This document shows, one piece after another, positions 24,132 to 29,557 of a DNA stretch of 29,557 nucleotides (position 1 is its first letter; each line of letters opens with the position of its first letter). The stretch spans positions 1-29,557 of the forward strand of contig JAFQWS010000055.1 of the NCBI GenBank assembly GCA_017407305.1. Reading direction: 5' to 3'. The position numbers and the translations under genes are program-made. Below the pieces are notes generated by a model. It was not told where the DNA came from and ran no database searches. It was given only the letters and a program-made list of their open reading frames with translations. Source of the stretch: Clostridia bacterium (lineage in GTDB: Bacteria; Bacillota; Clostridia; Christensenellales; CAG-314).

Positions 24132-25925
24132 ATGAGTAAACTTTGCGAAAAAGTATCCGTTCCTGCGCGCTATTTTGGTGGCGAAAGCAATTTGCCCACA
24201 CCAAAAAGTGAGGTGGACGTACGTTTTTGTATGTGCGTTTCCGACACTTACGAGGTGGGTATGTCCAATTTGGGCGTAAGGATTTTGTACTTTTTGATAA
24301 ACAGCATGGACAACGTCGTATGCGAACGCTGTTTTGCGCCTTGGTTTGACTACCAAGACTATCTCAAAGAAAACAATCAACAATTGTGCTCTTTGGAAAG
24401 TCAAACGCCGTTAAACCAATTTGACTTCGTCGGTTTTTCCATGCAATACGAATTGTGCTATTCCAACGTCTTTCAAATGTTGGAACTTGCCAATATTCCC
24501 GTCTTGTCCAAAGATAGAAATGACAATCATCCTTTCGTGGTTGCAGGTGGACCTTGTGCCGTCAACTTGGAACCAATGGCAGATTACCTTGACTTCATTT
24601 TTGTAGGCGATGGCGAAACTCCTTGGCCCAAAATCATCAAAGATTGGCAAAAAATGAAGGCAACAACTTCCAAAAAGGACTTTTTGTCTTACGTCGACAA
24701 GACCTATTCCTGTATTTACGTTCCCAGTTTGCACCCTGTGGAATACGTTGGCGAAAAGGTGGCAAAACCTATGGATTTTGTCATCAAGAAAAACACGGAA
24801 AAAGACCTTGACAGCATCTTTGCACCCACAACTCAACTTGTGCCTACCATTGAAATTGTGCACGATCGTGCAGTGGTGGAATTGTCAAGAGGTTGTGCCA
24901 ATGGTTGTCGTTTTTGCCAAGCAGGATTTATCTATCGCCCCGTAAGGGAACGCAGTCAGCGACAAGTGGTGGAAATTTGCCAACAATTGTTGGCAAACAC
25001 CGGTTACAATGAAGTGTCTCTCAACAGTTTGTCGGCAGGCGACTATTCCACCTTGTCCCAATTGGTACAAGATTTGAAACCCGTTTGCCAAAAATACAAT
25101 GCACGTTTGGGCTTACCCAGTTTGCGTGTGGACTCTTTCAAAGGTGACTTTGTCAGCGAAAATAGAAAAAGCAGTCTTACCTTTGCTCCCGAAGCAGGAA
25201 CACAAAGATTGCGTGACGTCATCAACAAAAACGTTACCAAAGAAGACGTTTTGTCGGCATGCGAACAAGCCTTCAATCAAGGCTATTCATCAGTAAAACT
25301 TTACTTTATGATTGGTTTGCCCACCGAAACAATGGATGACGTTGCAGGTATTGCCGACTTGGCTTTTGAAATCAAAAATTTGTATCACAAGTTGACCAAA
25401 AAGGTGCTTCGCATTTCCGTTTCCGTGGCAACCTTCATCCCCAAACCTTTTACTCCTTTTCAATGGGAGCAATTTGCCACCAAAGAGGACGTGGAAGCAA
25501 AACAAATGTACCTCAAAACAAGACTTAGAAAAGGTCAAATTGGTTTTTCCTACACCGATTATGAAACGTCTTTATTGGAAGCCGTTTTGGCAAGAGGTGG
25601 ACGAACGGTCGGCCCTGCTTTGTATCAAGCCTACAAAAACGGTGCTTGTTTTGATGCTTGGACCGAGTGTTTCAATTGGCAACGTTACAAAGACGCATTT
25701 GACCAATTTGGTATTGACGTTGACCAAATTGTGGCACAAAAAGAAGAAGACGAAGTTTTGCCTTGGGATATGATAGATATTGGTGTCACCAAACAATATT
25801 TGTTGTTGGAAAAACATCGTGCACAACAAGGAGTTGCCACCCCCTCTTGCACTCAAAAGTGCAACGGCTGTGGACTTAAAAAGCAAGGTTTTTGCGACAA
25901 GTCGGAGGGCAACAGAAAGTTATGA
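24132..25925 (+). CDS. B12-binding radical SAM protein (TIGR03960 family)
   Basis: A 597-residue radical SAM enzyme of unresolved reaction. An N-terminal cobalamin-binding-like part (CVSDTYEVGMSNLGVRILY, then VVAGGPCAVNLEPMADYLDFIFVGDGE) precedes the radical SAM core with SRGCANGCRFCQAG, where Cys255, Cys259 and Cys262 hold the 4Fe-4S cluster. The end carries a Cys-rich tail (CTQKCNGCGLKKQGFC) that may bind another metal or cluster. The ATG at 24132 follows the hexokinase stop by 1 nt and has no ribosome site, so coupling is likely; an in-frame ATG at 24096 would lie inside the hexokinase gene and adds unrelated residues. It overlaps the DUF2344 gene by 4 nt, the standard pairing for this family. 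Confidence 0.92.
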   Translation: MSKLCEKVSVPARYFGGESNLPTPKSEVDVRFCMCVSDTYEVGMSNLGVRILYFLINSMDNVVCERCFAPWFDYQDYLKENNQQLCSLESQTPLNQFDFVGFSMQYELCYSNVFQMLELANIPVLSKDRNDNHPFVVAGGPCAVNLEPMADYLDFIFVGDGETPWPKIIKDWQKMKATTSKKDFLSYVDKTYSCIYVPSLHPVEYVGEKVAKPMDFVIKKNTEKDLDSIFAPTTQLVPTIEIVHDRAVVELSRGCANGCRFCQAGFIYRPVRERSQRQVVEICQQLLANTGYNEVSLNSLSAGDYSTLSQLVQDLKPVCQKYNARLGLPSLRVDSFKGDFVSENRKSSLTFAPEAGTQRLRDVINKNVTKEDVLSACEQAFNQGYSSVKLYFMIGLPTETMDDVAGIADLAFEIKNLYHKLTKKVLRISVSVATFIPKPFTPFQWEQFATKEDVEAKQMYLKTRLRKGQIGFSYTDYETSLLEAVLARGGRTVGPALYQAYKNGACFDAWTECFNWQRYKDAFDQFGIDVDQIVAQKEEDEVLPWDMIDIGVTKQYLLLEKHRAQQGVATPSCTQKCNGCGLKKQGFCDKSEGNRKL

Positions 25926-26539
25926 TAGTATTAAAATACACCAAGACCAACAAGGCGTCTTTGGTTTCGCACGTTGACTTGTCACGTGCAATAATGCGTG
26001 TTTTCAGACGTGCCAACGTTGACGTTTTTTACACAAAAGGTTTCAATCCTCACCCCGATATGTACTTTTCTCCTGCATTGTCGTTGGGTGCAAACAGCCT
26101 TTGCGAATATTTGTATTTCAACGGCAACGCAACCAAAGACCAAATCCAACTGCTCAATCAATATGCCATGCAAGGCGTCACCTTCGTTGATATGTGGAAG
26201 GTGGAAAACGTCAAATTGGCAAGAGATATCACTTGGGCAAGTTACGTCGTGCATATGGAAGGCATTGGCAAAATGTTGTCGGCCATTGACAAAGACTTTT
26301 GTATTGACAAAAAAGACCAACAAGTGGCAGTTTGGGACAAAATAAAACAATTTGAAGCAATTGACGACAATACGGCCTCCTTTGTACTTGCTTGTGGCAA
26401 CAAAAATCTTCGTTGTGACAAAGTGGTGCAAAGTCTCAAAAAGAAATTTAACGTTGATTGCGATTATAAAATCGTCAAATTGGATATGTTCATTGATGAC
26501 GTGTCGGTTGACGATTACCTAAAAACAAAGTGTATGTAA
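25922..26539 (+). CDS. DUF2344 protein, partner of the radical SAM enzyme (TIGR03936)
   Basis: A 205-residue protein of the radical-SAM-linked DUF2344 family; its biochemical role is not established. Family landmarks are KYTKTNKASLVSHVDLSRAIMR, then FRRANVDVFYTKGFNPHPDMYFSPALSLG, at about residues 5-55. The ATG overlaps the radical SAM stop codon (ATGA). It is the last gene of the operon, followed by a strong terminator. In many Clostridia this pair stands before an RNase G gene and the ribosomal-protein genes rplU and rpmA; those genes are absent here. Confidence 0.92.
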   Translation: MIVLKYTKTNKASLVSHVDLSRAIMRVFRRANVDVFYTKGFNPHPDMYFSPALSLGANSLCEYLYFNGNATKDQIQLLNQYAMQGVTFVDMWKVENVKLARDITWASYVVHMEGIGKMLSAIDKDFCIDKKDQQVAVWDKIKQFEAIDDNTASFVLACGNKNLRCDKVVQSLKKKFNVDCDYKIVKLDMFIDDVSVDDYLKTKCM

Positions 26540-26544
26540 AAAAC

Positions 26545-26584
26545 AAAAAAAAGGATATTTGCTTTGGCAAATATCCTTTTTTTT
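26545..26584. terminator. Bidirectional terminator ending the ten-gene operon
   Basis: An 18-bp stem including A/T flanks (26545-26562 with 26567-26584) around the loop TTTG, with eight T on the right and eight A on the left. It serves the operon on the plus strand and the small minus-strand gene, whose stop codon begins at the T run. Confidence 0.93.
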
Positions 26585-26744
26585 AGCGTTTGCGACGCCA
26601 TTTTAAATTTTTGGAACGGGTTGTACGCACAGCCCAAGTGGAGCGATTGGGCAAACGATTGGGTTCTGCCCCGTCCATATAGAAGTTTCTGCACGTTTCG
26701 TAGTTCATAAAATACTCGTGGTCGTTTAGATAGGTTTTTGCCAT
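26583..26744 (-). CDS. Small basic protein, 53 residues, unknown function
   Basis: Not recognised. It begins MAKTYLNDHEYFMNYETCRN and ends with a very basic stretch (RTTRSKNLKWRRKR), so it could bind nucleic acid or a ribosomal partner, but that is a guess. The start is set by AAAAGGAG, 8 nt before the ATG at 26744; a longer in-frame reading up to 26963 crosses AT-rich non-coding sequence and is not believable. A candidate minus-strand promoter has TTGACT at 26797-26792 and AATACT at 26775-26770; a perfect TATAAT at 26858-26853 without a -35 is a second option. It shares the bidirectional terminator with the operon. Confidence 0.7.
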   Translation of the reverse strand: MAKTYLNDHEYFMNYETCRNFYMDGAEPNRLPNRSTWAVRTTRSKNLKWRRKR

Positions 26745-26871
26745 TGGCTGTACTCCTTTTTTTTGTAGTAGTATTTGCACAACAAATGAAAAGTCAATAT
26801 AGTTTAAGCACTTTTTTTGAAAAAAAATAAAAAAGCTTAAAATTGTGTTAAAATTATAGTCCACAAACATA

Positions 26872-26901
26872 CCTAAAAGGGTGTTATAACACCCTGTTAG
26901 G
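26872..26901. repeat. 30-bp near-perfect palindrome
   Basis: AGGGTGTTATAACACCCT (26878-26895) is a perfect 18-bp palindrome, and CCTAA (26872-26876) with TTAGG (26897-26901) extends it to 30 bp with one A-G mismatch. There is no loop and no T run, so an operator for a dimeric regulator is more likely than a terminator. It lies just upstream of a TATAAT on the minus strand, where a -35 box would be. Confidence 0.75.
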
Positions 26902-26935
26902 TGGTGGCACATTTTTTCTTTCATTTTTTTTGCAT

Positions 26936-26962
26936 AAAAAAGTGTGTGTAGATTTACACACA
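26936..26962 (-). terminator. Terminator downstream of the transposase gene
   Basis: On the minus strand an 8-bp stem (TGTGTGTA at 26962-26955 with TACACACA at 26950-26943, loop AATC) is followed by CTTTTTT (26942-26936). It lies 30 nt past the transposase stop. Confidence 0.7.
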
Positions 26963-26977
26963 TTATTATTCATTATT

Positions 26978-28102
26978 CAAATAAGCGTTGTCTAAGATAA
27001 AGCTTGTAATTGCTTATCAAATAATTCTTGCGAACAAGCAAAACCAAGAACTTTTCGTGGATAATAATTTATCCACCTTTCAATTTCTTTAACCTTTGAA
27101 TCAGACCATTTAGACAAGTCAGATCCTTTAGGAATTACACGCCTAATTTCTCGGTTCATACGTTCATTTGTGCCACGCTCACAAGAACAATAAGGGTGAC
27201 AATAATATACCGAAGTTCGTTTTTTTTCTTGCGAAAATACCGAACGTTCCATAGAACGAAAGTCTTTGAATTCGCTACCGTTATCTACCGTAATAGACTT
27301 AAAAATCTTTTGGAAGTTAGACTTATACTTTCGTTCTAAACTATCAATACAAGAAATAACACTTTTCTGCGATTGATCAGGCATCTTAAAAATTATTTCA
27401 TGTCTTGTTAGACGTTCCGTCATAACAAAGAAACTAGCACGTGTACTGCCACACAAACAATCTAATTCCCAATGCCCGAACGTGTTACGTTGTTTTATTT
27501 CGTCCGGTCTTTTTTCAATTGAAACACCACGAGAAACTCTTTTTATTGCAGACTTTTTATACTTTTCTTTTCTCTTTTTCATTTGGATATTTTCAAAAAG
27601 TCCAAGACGAATATAATTGTACAACGTTGTTTTGCTAATTTTTGTTTGAAACGGCAAATTCTTGTAGTGCATTTCGCCCCAAACTGCATGTGCTGTTATT
27701 CTTTCTCTTTTAACTCTGTTATTAATATAATTAATAAAGGCAAAGTCCTTGCCAACTTTCAACGGTCTGCCTTTAGCAGTACAATTCATTTTATATTTTT
27801 CGTGTGCAATTGTTGCTGAATATTTTTTTACTTTTGAATATTTTGCACCATACCAAAAATTGTATTTATATTTGGTGTGTTCATACTCGCCACGTTTTAA
27901 TTCCCTTTGTACTGTTCTCAAGCAAACACCGACTTGCTTGGCAATCTCGGTTTTATTTATCTTTGCATTAAACAACGTTTCAATCTGTATGCGTTGTGTA
28001 AACGTTAAATTCTTAACCCCTTTCTTTCTCATAATAATAACCATCCTTATGGTCTTATTATATAAGAAAAAAACGAAGTTTTCAATAGTCAATTTCCGTT
28101 TG
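26978..28102 (-). mobile_element. IS30-family insertion sequence, approximate limits
   Basis: The element contains one transposase gene. The suggested ends are a weak imperfect inverted repeat: CAAATAAGCGTTGTCTA at 26978-26994 against TAGTCAATTTCCGTTTG at 28086-28102, matching at 10 of 17 positions with blocks CAAA, TTG and CTA in register. The length of about 1.1 kb fits IS30. No target duplication was identified, so the ends are uncertain; the identity as IS30 rests on the transposase. Confidence 0.6.
26992..28032 (-). CDS. IS30-family transposase, apparently complete
   Basis: A DDE transposase of 346 residues that moves its insertion sequence. The N-terminal helix-turn-helix (LTFTQRIQIETLF, then EIAKQVGVCLRTVQRELKRG at about 29-48) binds the ends. 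The catalytic triad is Asp191 in HWELDC, Asp250 in TVDNGSEF and Glu290 in ERGTNERMN, in the order typical of IS30. No frameshift or internal stop is present, so it could be active. The ATG at 28032 is preceded by AAGGA at a spacing of about 11 nt; the open frame extends to 28182, but the extra residues come from hairpin-rich flanking DNA. A terminator for it lies at 26936-26962. Confidence 0.94.
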   Translation of the reverse strand: MRKKGVKNLTFTQRIQIETLFNAKINKTEIAKQVGVCLRTVQRELKRGEYEHTKYKYNFWYGAKYSKVKKYSATIAHEKYKMNCTAKGRPLKVGKDFAFINYINNRVKRERITAHAVWGEMHYKNLPFQTKISKTTLYNYIRLGLFENIQMKKRKEKYKKSAIKRVSRGVSIEKRPDEIKQRNTFGHWELDCLCGSTRASFFVMTERLTRHEIIFKMPDQSQKSVISCIDSLERKYKSNFQKIFKSITVDNGSEFKDFRSMERSVFSQEKKRTSVYYCHPYCSCERGTNERMNREIRRVIPKGSDLSKWSDSKVKEIERWINYYPRKVLGFACSQELFDKQLQALS

Positions 28103-28112
28103 TTCCAAACGG
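28096..28112. repeat. Short perfect inverted repeat at the IS edge
   Basis: CCGTTTG (28096-28102) and CAAACGG (28106-28112) are separated by TTC. It spans the proposed right end of the insertion sequence. Confidence 0.6.
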
Positions 28113-28121
28113 TTAGTGTTG

Positions 28122-28185
28122 GGTTTGGCGGGGCAACGCATTCCGGCAAAATTGCCTTGAATTGCGTTTGCCCCCACGCCAAACT
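28122..28185. repeat. GC-rich imperfect inverted repeat
   Basis: The arms GTTTGGCG plus GGGCAACGC (28123-28139) match GCGTTTGCCC (28164-28173) plus CGCCAAAC (28177-28184) with small bulges, and an inner hairpin GGCAA/TTGCC (28145-28149 with 28152-28156) fills the middle. It is far richer in GC than its surroundings. Confidence 0.7.
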
Positions 28186-28223
28186 AATTCCAATTACTAA
28201 TTTATTTTTTGGAGCTTTTTAAG

Positions 28224-28249
28224 GGTGGAACAGCCTGCACTGTTCCACC
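28224..28249. repeat. Perfect 10-bp hairpin
   Basis: GGTGGAACAG (28224-28233) pairs with CTGTTCCACC (28240-28249) around the loop CCTGCA. There is no T tract on either strand that would make it a clear terminator. Confidence 0.75.
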
Positions 28250-28281
28250 TTGCTGAAAATGGTGGTGCAAATAGACGGATT

Positions 28282-28352
28282 GTCAAGGGTCGCAAAAATA
28301 AATGAAAAATTTTTGTAAAATTTTTAATTTTTTTTTGCTTTGTTCCCTTGAC
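28282..28352. repeat. Long inverted repeat with AT-rich centre
   Basis: GTCAAGGG (28282-28289) and CCCTTGAC (28345-28352) form the outer arms; GCAAAAA (28292-28298) and TTTTTGC (28332-28338) form an inner pair. The centre is nearly pure A/T. It could be the remnant of a small mobile element or a long RNA hairpin. Confidence 0.65.
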
Positions 28353-28391
28353 TGCCCTACTTGGTTCACTAATAGAGTTTTTATTTCAATA

Positions 28392-28420
28392 TTGACAAAC
28401 GTTTATTTTCCCTTTATAAT
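28392..28420 (+). promoter_or_regulatory. Perfect consensus promoter of the nuclease-like gene
   Basis: TTGACA at 28392-28397 and TATAAT at 28415-28420 are both perfect, with a 17-bp spacer. The start is near 28427, and AAGGAG at 28437-28442 serves the ATG at 28451. GCTTTT/AAAAGC (28421-28426 with 28431-28436) can fold at the start of the message. Confidence 0.92.
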
Positions 28421-28450
28421 GCTTTTAAACAAAAGCAAGGAGTAACGGTT

Positions 28451-29389
28451 ATGGATGATTTAAAATGTCCTATTTGTGGCGAACATACTAATGTTTATAT
28501 GGGTAAAGCAAGAAAAGACGGTTTGTGCCGTAAACACGGTATGCAAGCCAACAAAGGCGAAATAGTTCAATGTACCGATTGTGGTAAATGGAACGAAAAA
28601 GACGTTATATGTGAATGTAAAAAAGTTAAAGAAGTAAAGTCAAAGAATGAACTTACTTGTATTATTTGTGGTAAGCCATCTAACGGACAACATTTTTGTT
28701 TTGATTGTTGGAAAGGAATAAAAGTTTTTTATAAAGACATTACTCATTTAAACAATGTTTATCAAGCAAAAGAATATTATTATAATTTAAAAAACAGTAT
28801 TTTTTGGATAAATAAAATCGAATATGCACAAGAAGCATGTAAAAAACTTTATGCAATTGCAGAAATCATAGACGAATTTAAAGATATAAAACAAGAGAAA
28901 ATTGCAATTAAAGATATTACATATTTATTAACAAAAAAGAAAGATTATCTTGAAAATAAAGATAAACCAGAAGAAAAAGAACAACTAATTCTTGAGAATG
29001 ACAATATAAAAGAAATTAGCAAAGAAGTTGAAGATTATAGAAGACTGAACCCAGCCGAACACCATTGTCATGATGGGCATTATGTTAGGTCACCATATGA
29101 AGTAATAATAGATAATGAACTATATCGAGCAAAGATATTTCACGAATACGAAAGAAAGTATAAAGCACTTGATGGGAAATATTATTATCCTGACTTTTAT
29201 ATTCCTGATTACGATTTATATATTGAATATTTTGGCATGAATGAAAACAAACAAAAAAATTTATATAAAGAAGAATTATTTAAAAAAGACAAAACTCATA
29301 ATTTTGCGTTTATTTGGGAAAAAAGCAAATGTAATTTAGATGAAAAAATAATAGACATAATTGAAGAATATAAGAAAAGGAACAAATAA
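28451..29389 (+). CDS. Zinc-ribbon protein with C-terminal PD-(D/E)XK nuclease-like domain
   Basis: The 312-residue protein has three Cys pairs in its first 90 residues (CPICGEH, CTDCGK with CECK, CIICGK with CFDCW), which look like zinc ribbons. A Lys/Glu-rich helical linker (about 95-190) follows. The C-terminal part begins with HHCHDGHYVRSPYE, then YYYPDFYIPDYDLYIEYFG and a Lys-rich helix: SxxE, PDF and IEYFG are spaced as in restriction-endonuclease-like folds, with the Asp of PDF and the Glu of IEYFG as the likely metal ligands. It is probably a DNA nuclease of a mobile element or a defence function (inference). The codon style is far more AT-rich (many ATA, AAA, TAT) than the main genes, so it was probably acquired. 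It has its own consensus promoter and its own terminator. Confidence 0.85.
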   Translation: MDDLKCPICGEHTNVYMGKARKDGLCRKHGMQANKGEIVQCTDCGKWNEKDVICECKKVKEVKSKNELTCIICGKPSNGQHFCFDCWKGIKVFYKDITHLNNVYQAKEYYYNLKNSIFWINKIEYAQEACKKLYAIAEIIDEFKDIKQEKIAIKDITYLLTKKKDYLENKDKPEEKEQLILENDNIKEISKEVEDYRRLNPAEHHCHDGHYVRSPYEVIIDNELYRAKIFHEYERKYKALDGKYYYPDFYIPDYDLYIEYFGMNENKQKNLYKEELFKKDKTHNFAFIWEKSKCNLDEKIIDIIEEYKKRNK

Positions 29390-29418
29390 AAAAGAGCCAA
29401 ACGGCTCTTTTTTATTTT
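29388..29418. terminator. Bidirectional terminator after the nuclease-like gene
   Basis: The stem AAAAAAGAGCC (29388-29398) pairs with GGCTCTTTTTT (29403-29413) around AAAC. It carries T on the right and A on the left, so it serves both convergent genes. Confidence 0.92.
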
Positions 29419-29557
29419 AACGATTTTTAGACTTAAAGGCTTTTGCATTATCTTGTCTTGCTTGCAAATAACCACTTCGGAAAGATTTTTCAGTATCAGT
29501 CAATTTGACAGGTTTACCACTTTTATCAAATTTAATCATACCTGTATTTGTTTGCTT
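29417..29557 (-). CDS. 3' end of an unknown gene (5' part beyond window)
   Basis: Reading the minus strand from the window edge gives 46 residues and a TAA at 29419-29417. The visible part includes GMIKFDKSGKPVKLTDTEKS and ends QDNAKAFKSKNR. It is rich in Lys, Ser and Asp and strongly hydrophilic, with no known motif. The frame is open to the window edge and stops exactly at the T run of the shared bidirectional terminator, which supports a real gene. An in-frame ATG at 29539 has no good ribosome site, so the start is probably outside. I cannot name the function; the position beside an acquired nuclease suggests an accessory gene. Confidence 0.7.
   Translation of the reverse strand, partial: KQTNTGMIKFDKSGKPVKLTDTEKSFRSGYLQARQDNAKAFKSKNR

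Larger units (their letters stand above)
28103..28391. other. Gene-free block with several hairpins
   Basis: No gene is credible here. The block holds three structured elements: a GC-rich stem pair at 28122-28185, a perfect 10-bp hairpin at 28224-28249, and a long AT-rich inverted repeat at 28282-28352. None has a proper T run directly after it on the plus strand, so ordinary terminators do not explain them. It separates the insertion sequence from the nuclease-like gene. Confidence 0.6.

Noticed and set aside
25892..25921. Upstream ATG for the DUF2344 protein
   Set aside because: It lies within the radical SAM gene; the ATG at 25922 gives the usual ATGA overlap and the normal N-terminus.
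26745..26963. N-terminal extension of the small minus-strand protein to 126 residues
   Set aside because: It crosses AT-rich sequence with a palindrome and a promoter-like site; the internal ATG has a perfect ribosome site.
28033..28182. Extra 50 residues at the transposase N-terminus
   Set aside because: They derive from the hairpin-rich flank and proposed IS end, and do not belong to the IS30 fold.

Overview
The window reads as a chromosomal segment from an AT-rich, monoderm Bacillota, most likely an uncultured Clostridia (inference). Supporting signs are canonical TTGACA/TATAAT promoters, strong AGGAGG-type Shine-Dalgarno sites, GTG starts, a lipoprotein-type solute-binding protein, a PepF/M3 peptidase, the TIGR03960/DUF2344 radical-SAM pair, and a codon style dominated by TTG for Leu and GGC/GGT for Gly. 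No rRNA, tRNA or CRISPR array was seen.

Layout. (1) 1-1977: class II fructose-bisphosphate aldolase (minus strand, cut by the window edge) diverges from GAPDH, with two promoters whose -35 boxes overlap. (2) 2020-6985: an 850-residue protein of unknown function, then a metallophosphoesterase that appears to be leaderless, then a DUF1846 protein; strong terminators divide the units. (3) 7009-10040: a three-gene ABC importer operon (lipoprotein binding protein, permease, ATPase of the COG2984/COG4120/COG1101 type). Its leader encodes a short peptide with the run YYYFYY, followed by a 1:2 helix, an antiterminator and a terminator. This is the layout of a classic ribosome-mediated attenuator and points to tyrosine as the regulatory signal. 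(4) 10097-12030: an OmpR-type response regulator and histidine kinase. (5) 12035-12496: a small secreted protein on the minus strand. (6) 12618-26584: a ten-gene, co-directional, tightly packed operon: glucose-6-phosphate isomerase, HisRS, P-type ATPase, SDR oxidoreductase, oligoendopeptidase F, ABC exporter, DEDDh exonuclease with a BRCT-like tail, eukaryotic-type hexokinase, B12-binding radical SAM protein, DUF2344 protein. (7) 26583-29557: an accessory end with a 53-residue basic protein, a near-perfect 30-bp palindrome, an IS30-family transposase, a block of hairpins without genes, a zinc-ribbon plus PD-(D/E)XK nuclease-like gene of clearly more AT-rich style, and the 3' end of another minus-strand gene.

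Together: aldolase, GAPDH, phosphoglucose isomerase and hexokinase cover much of upper glycolysis from free hexose, which suggests a sugar fermenter. The most interesting item is the tyrosine-codon leader peptide at 7075-7140, because amino-acid genes in Bacillota are usually controlled by T-box or TRAP systems rather than by leader-peptide attenuation.
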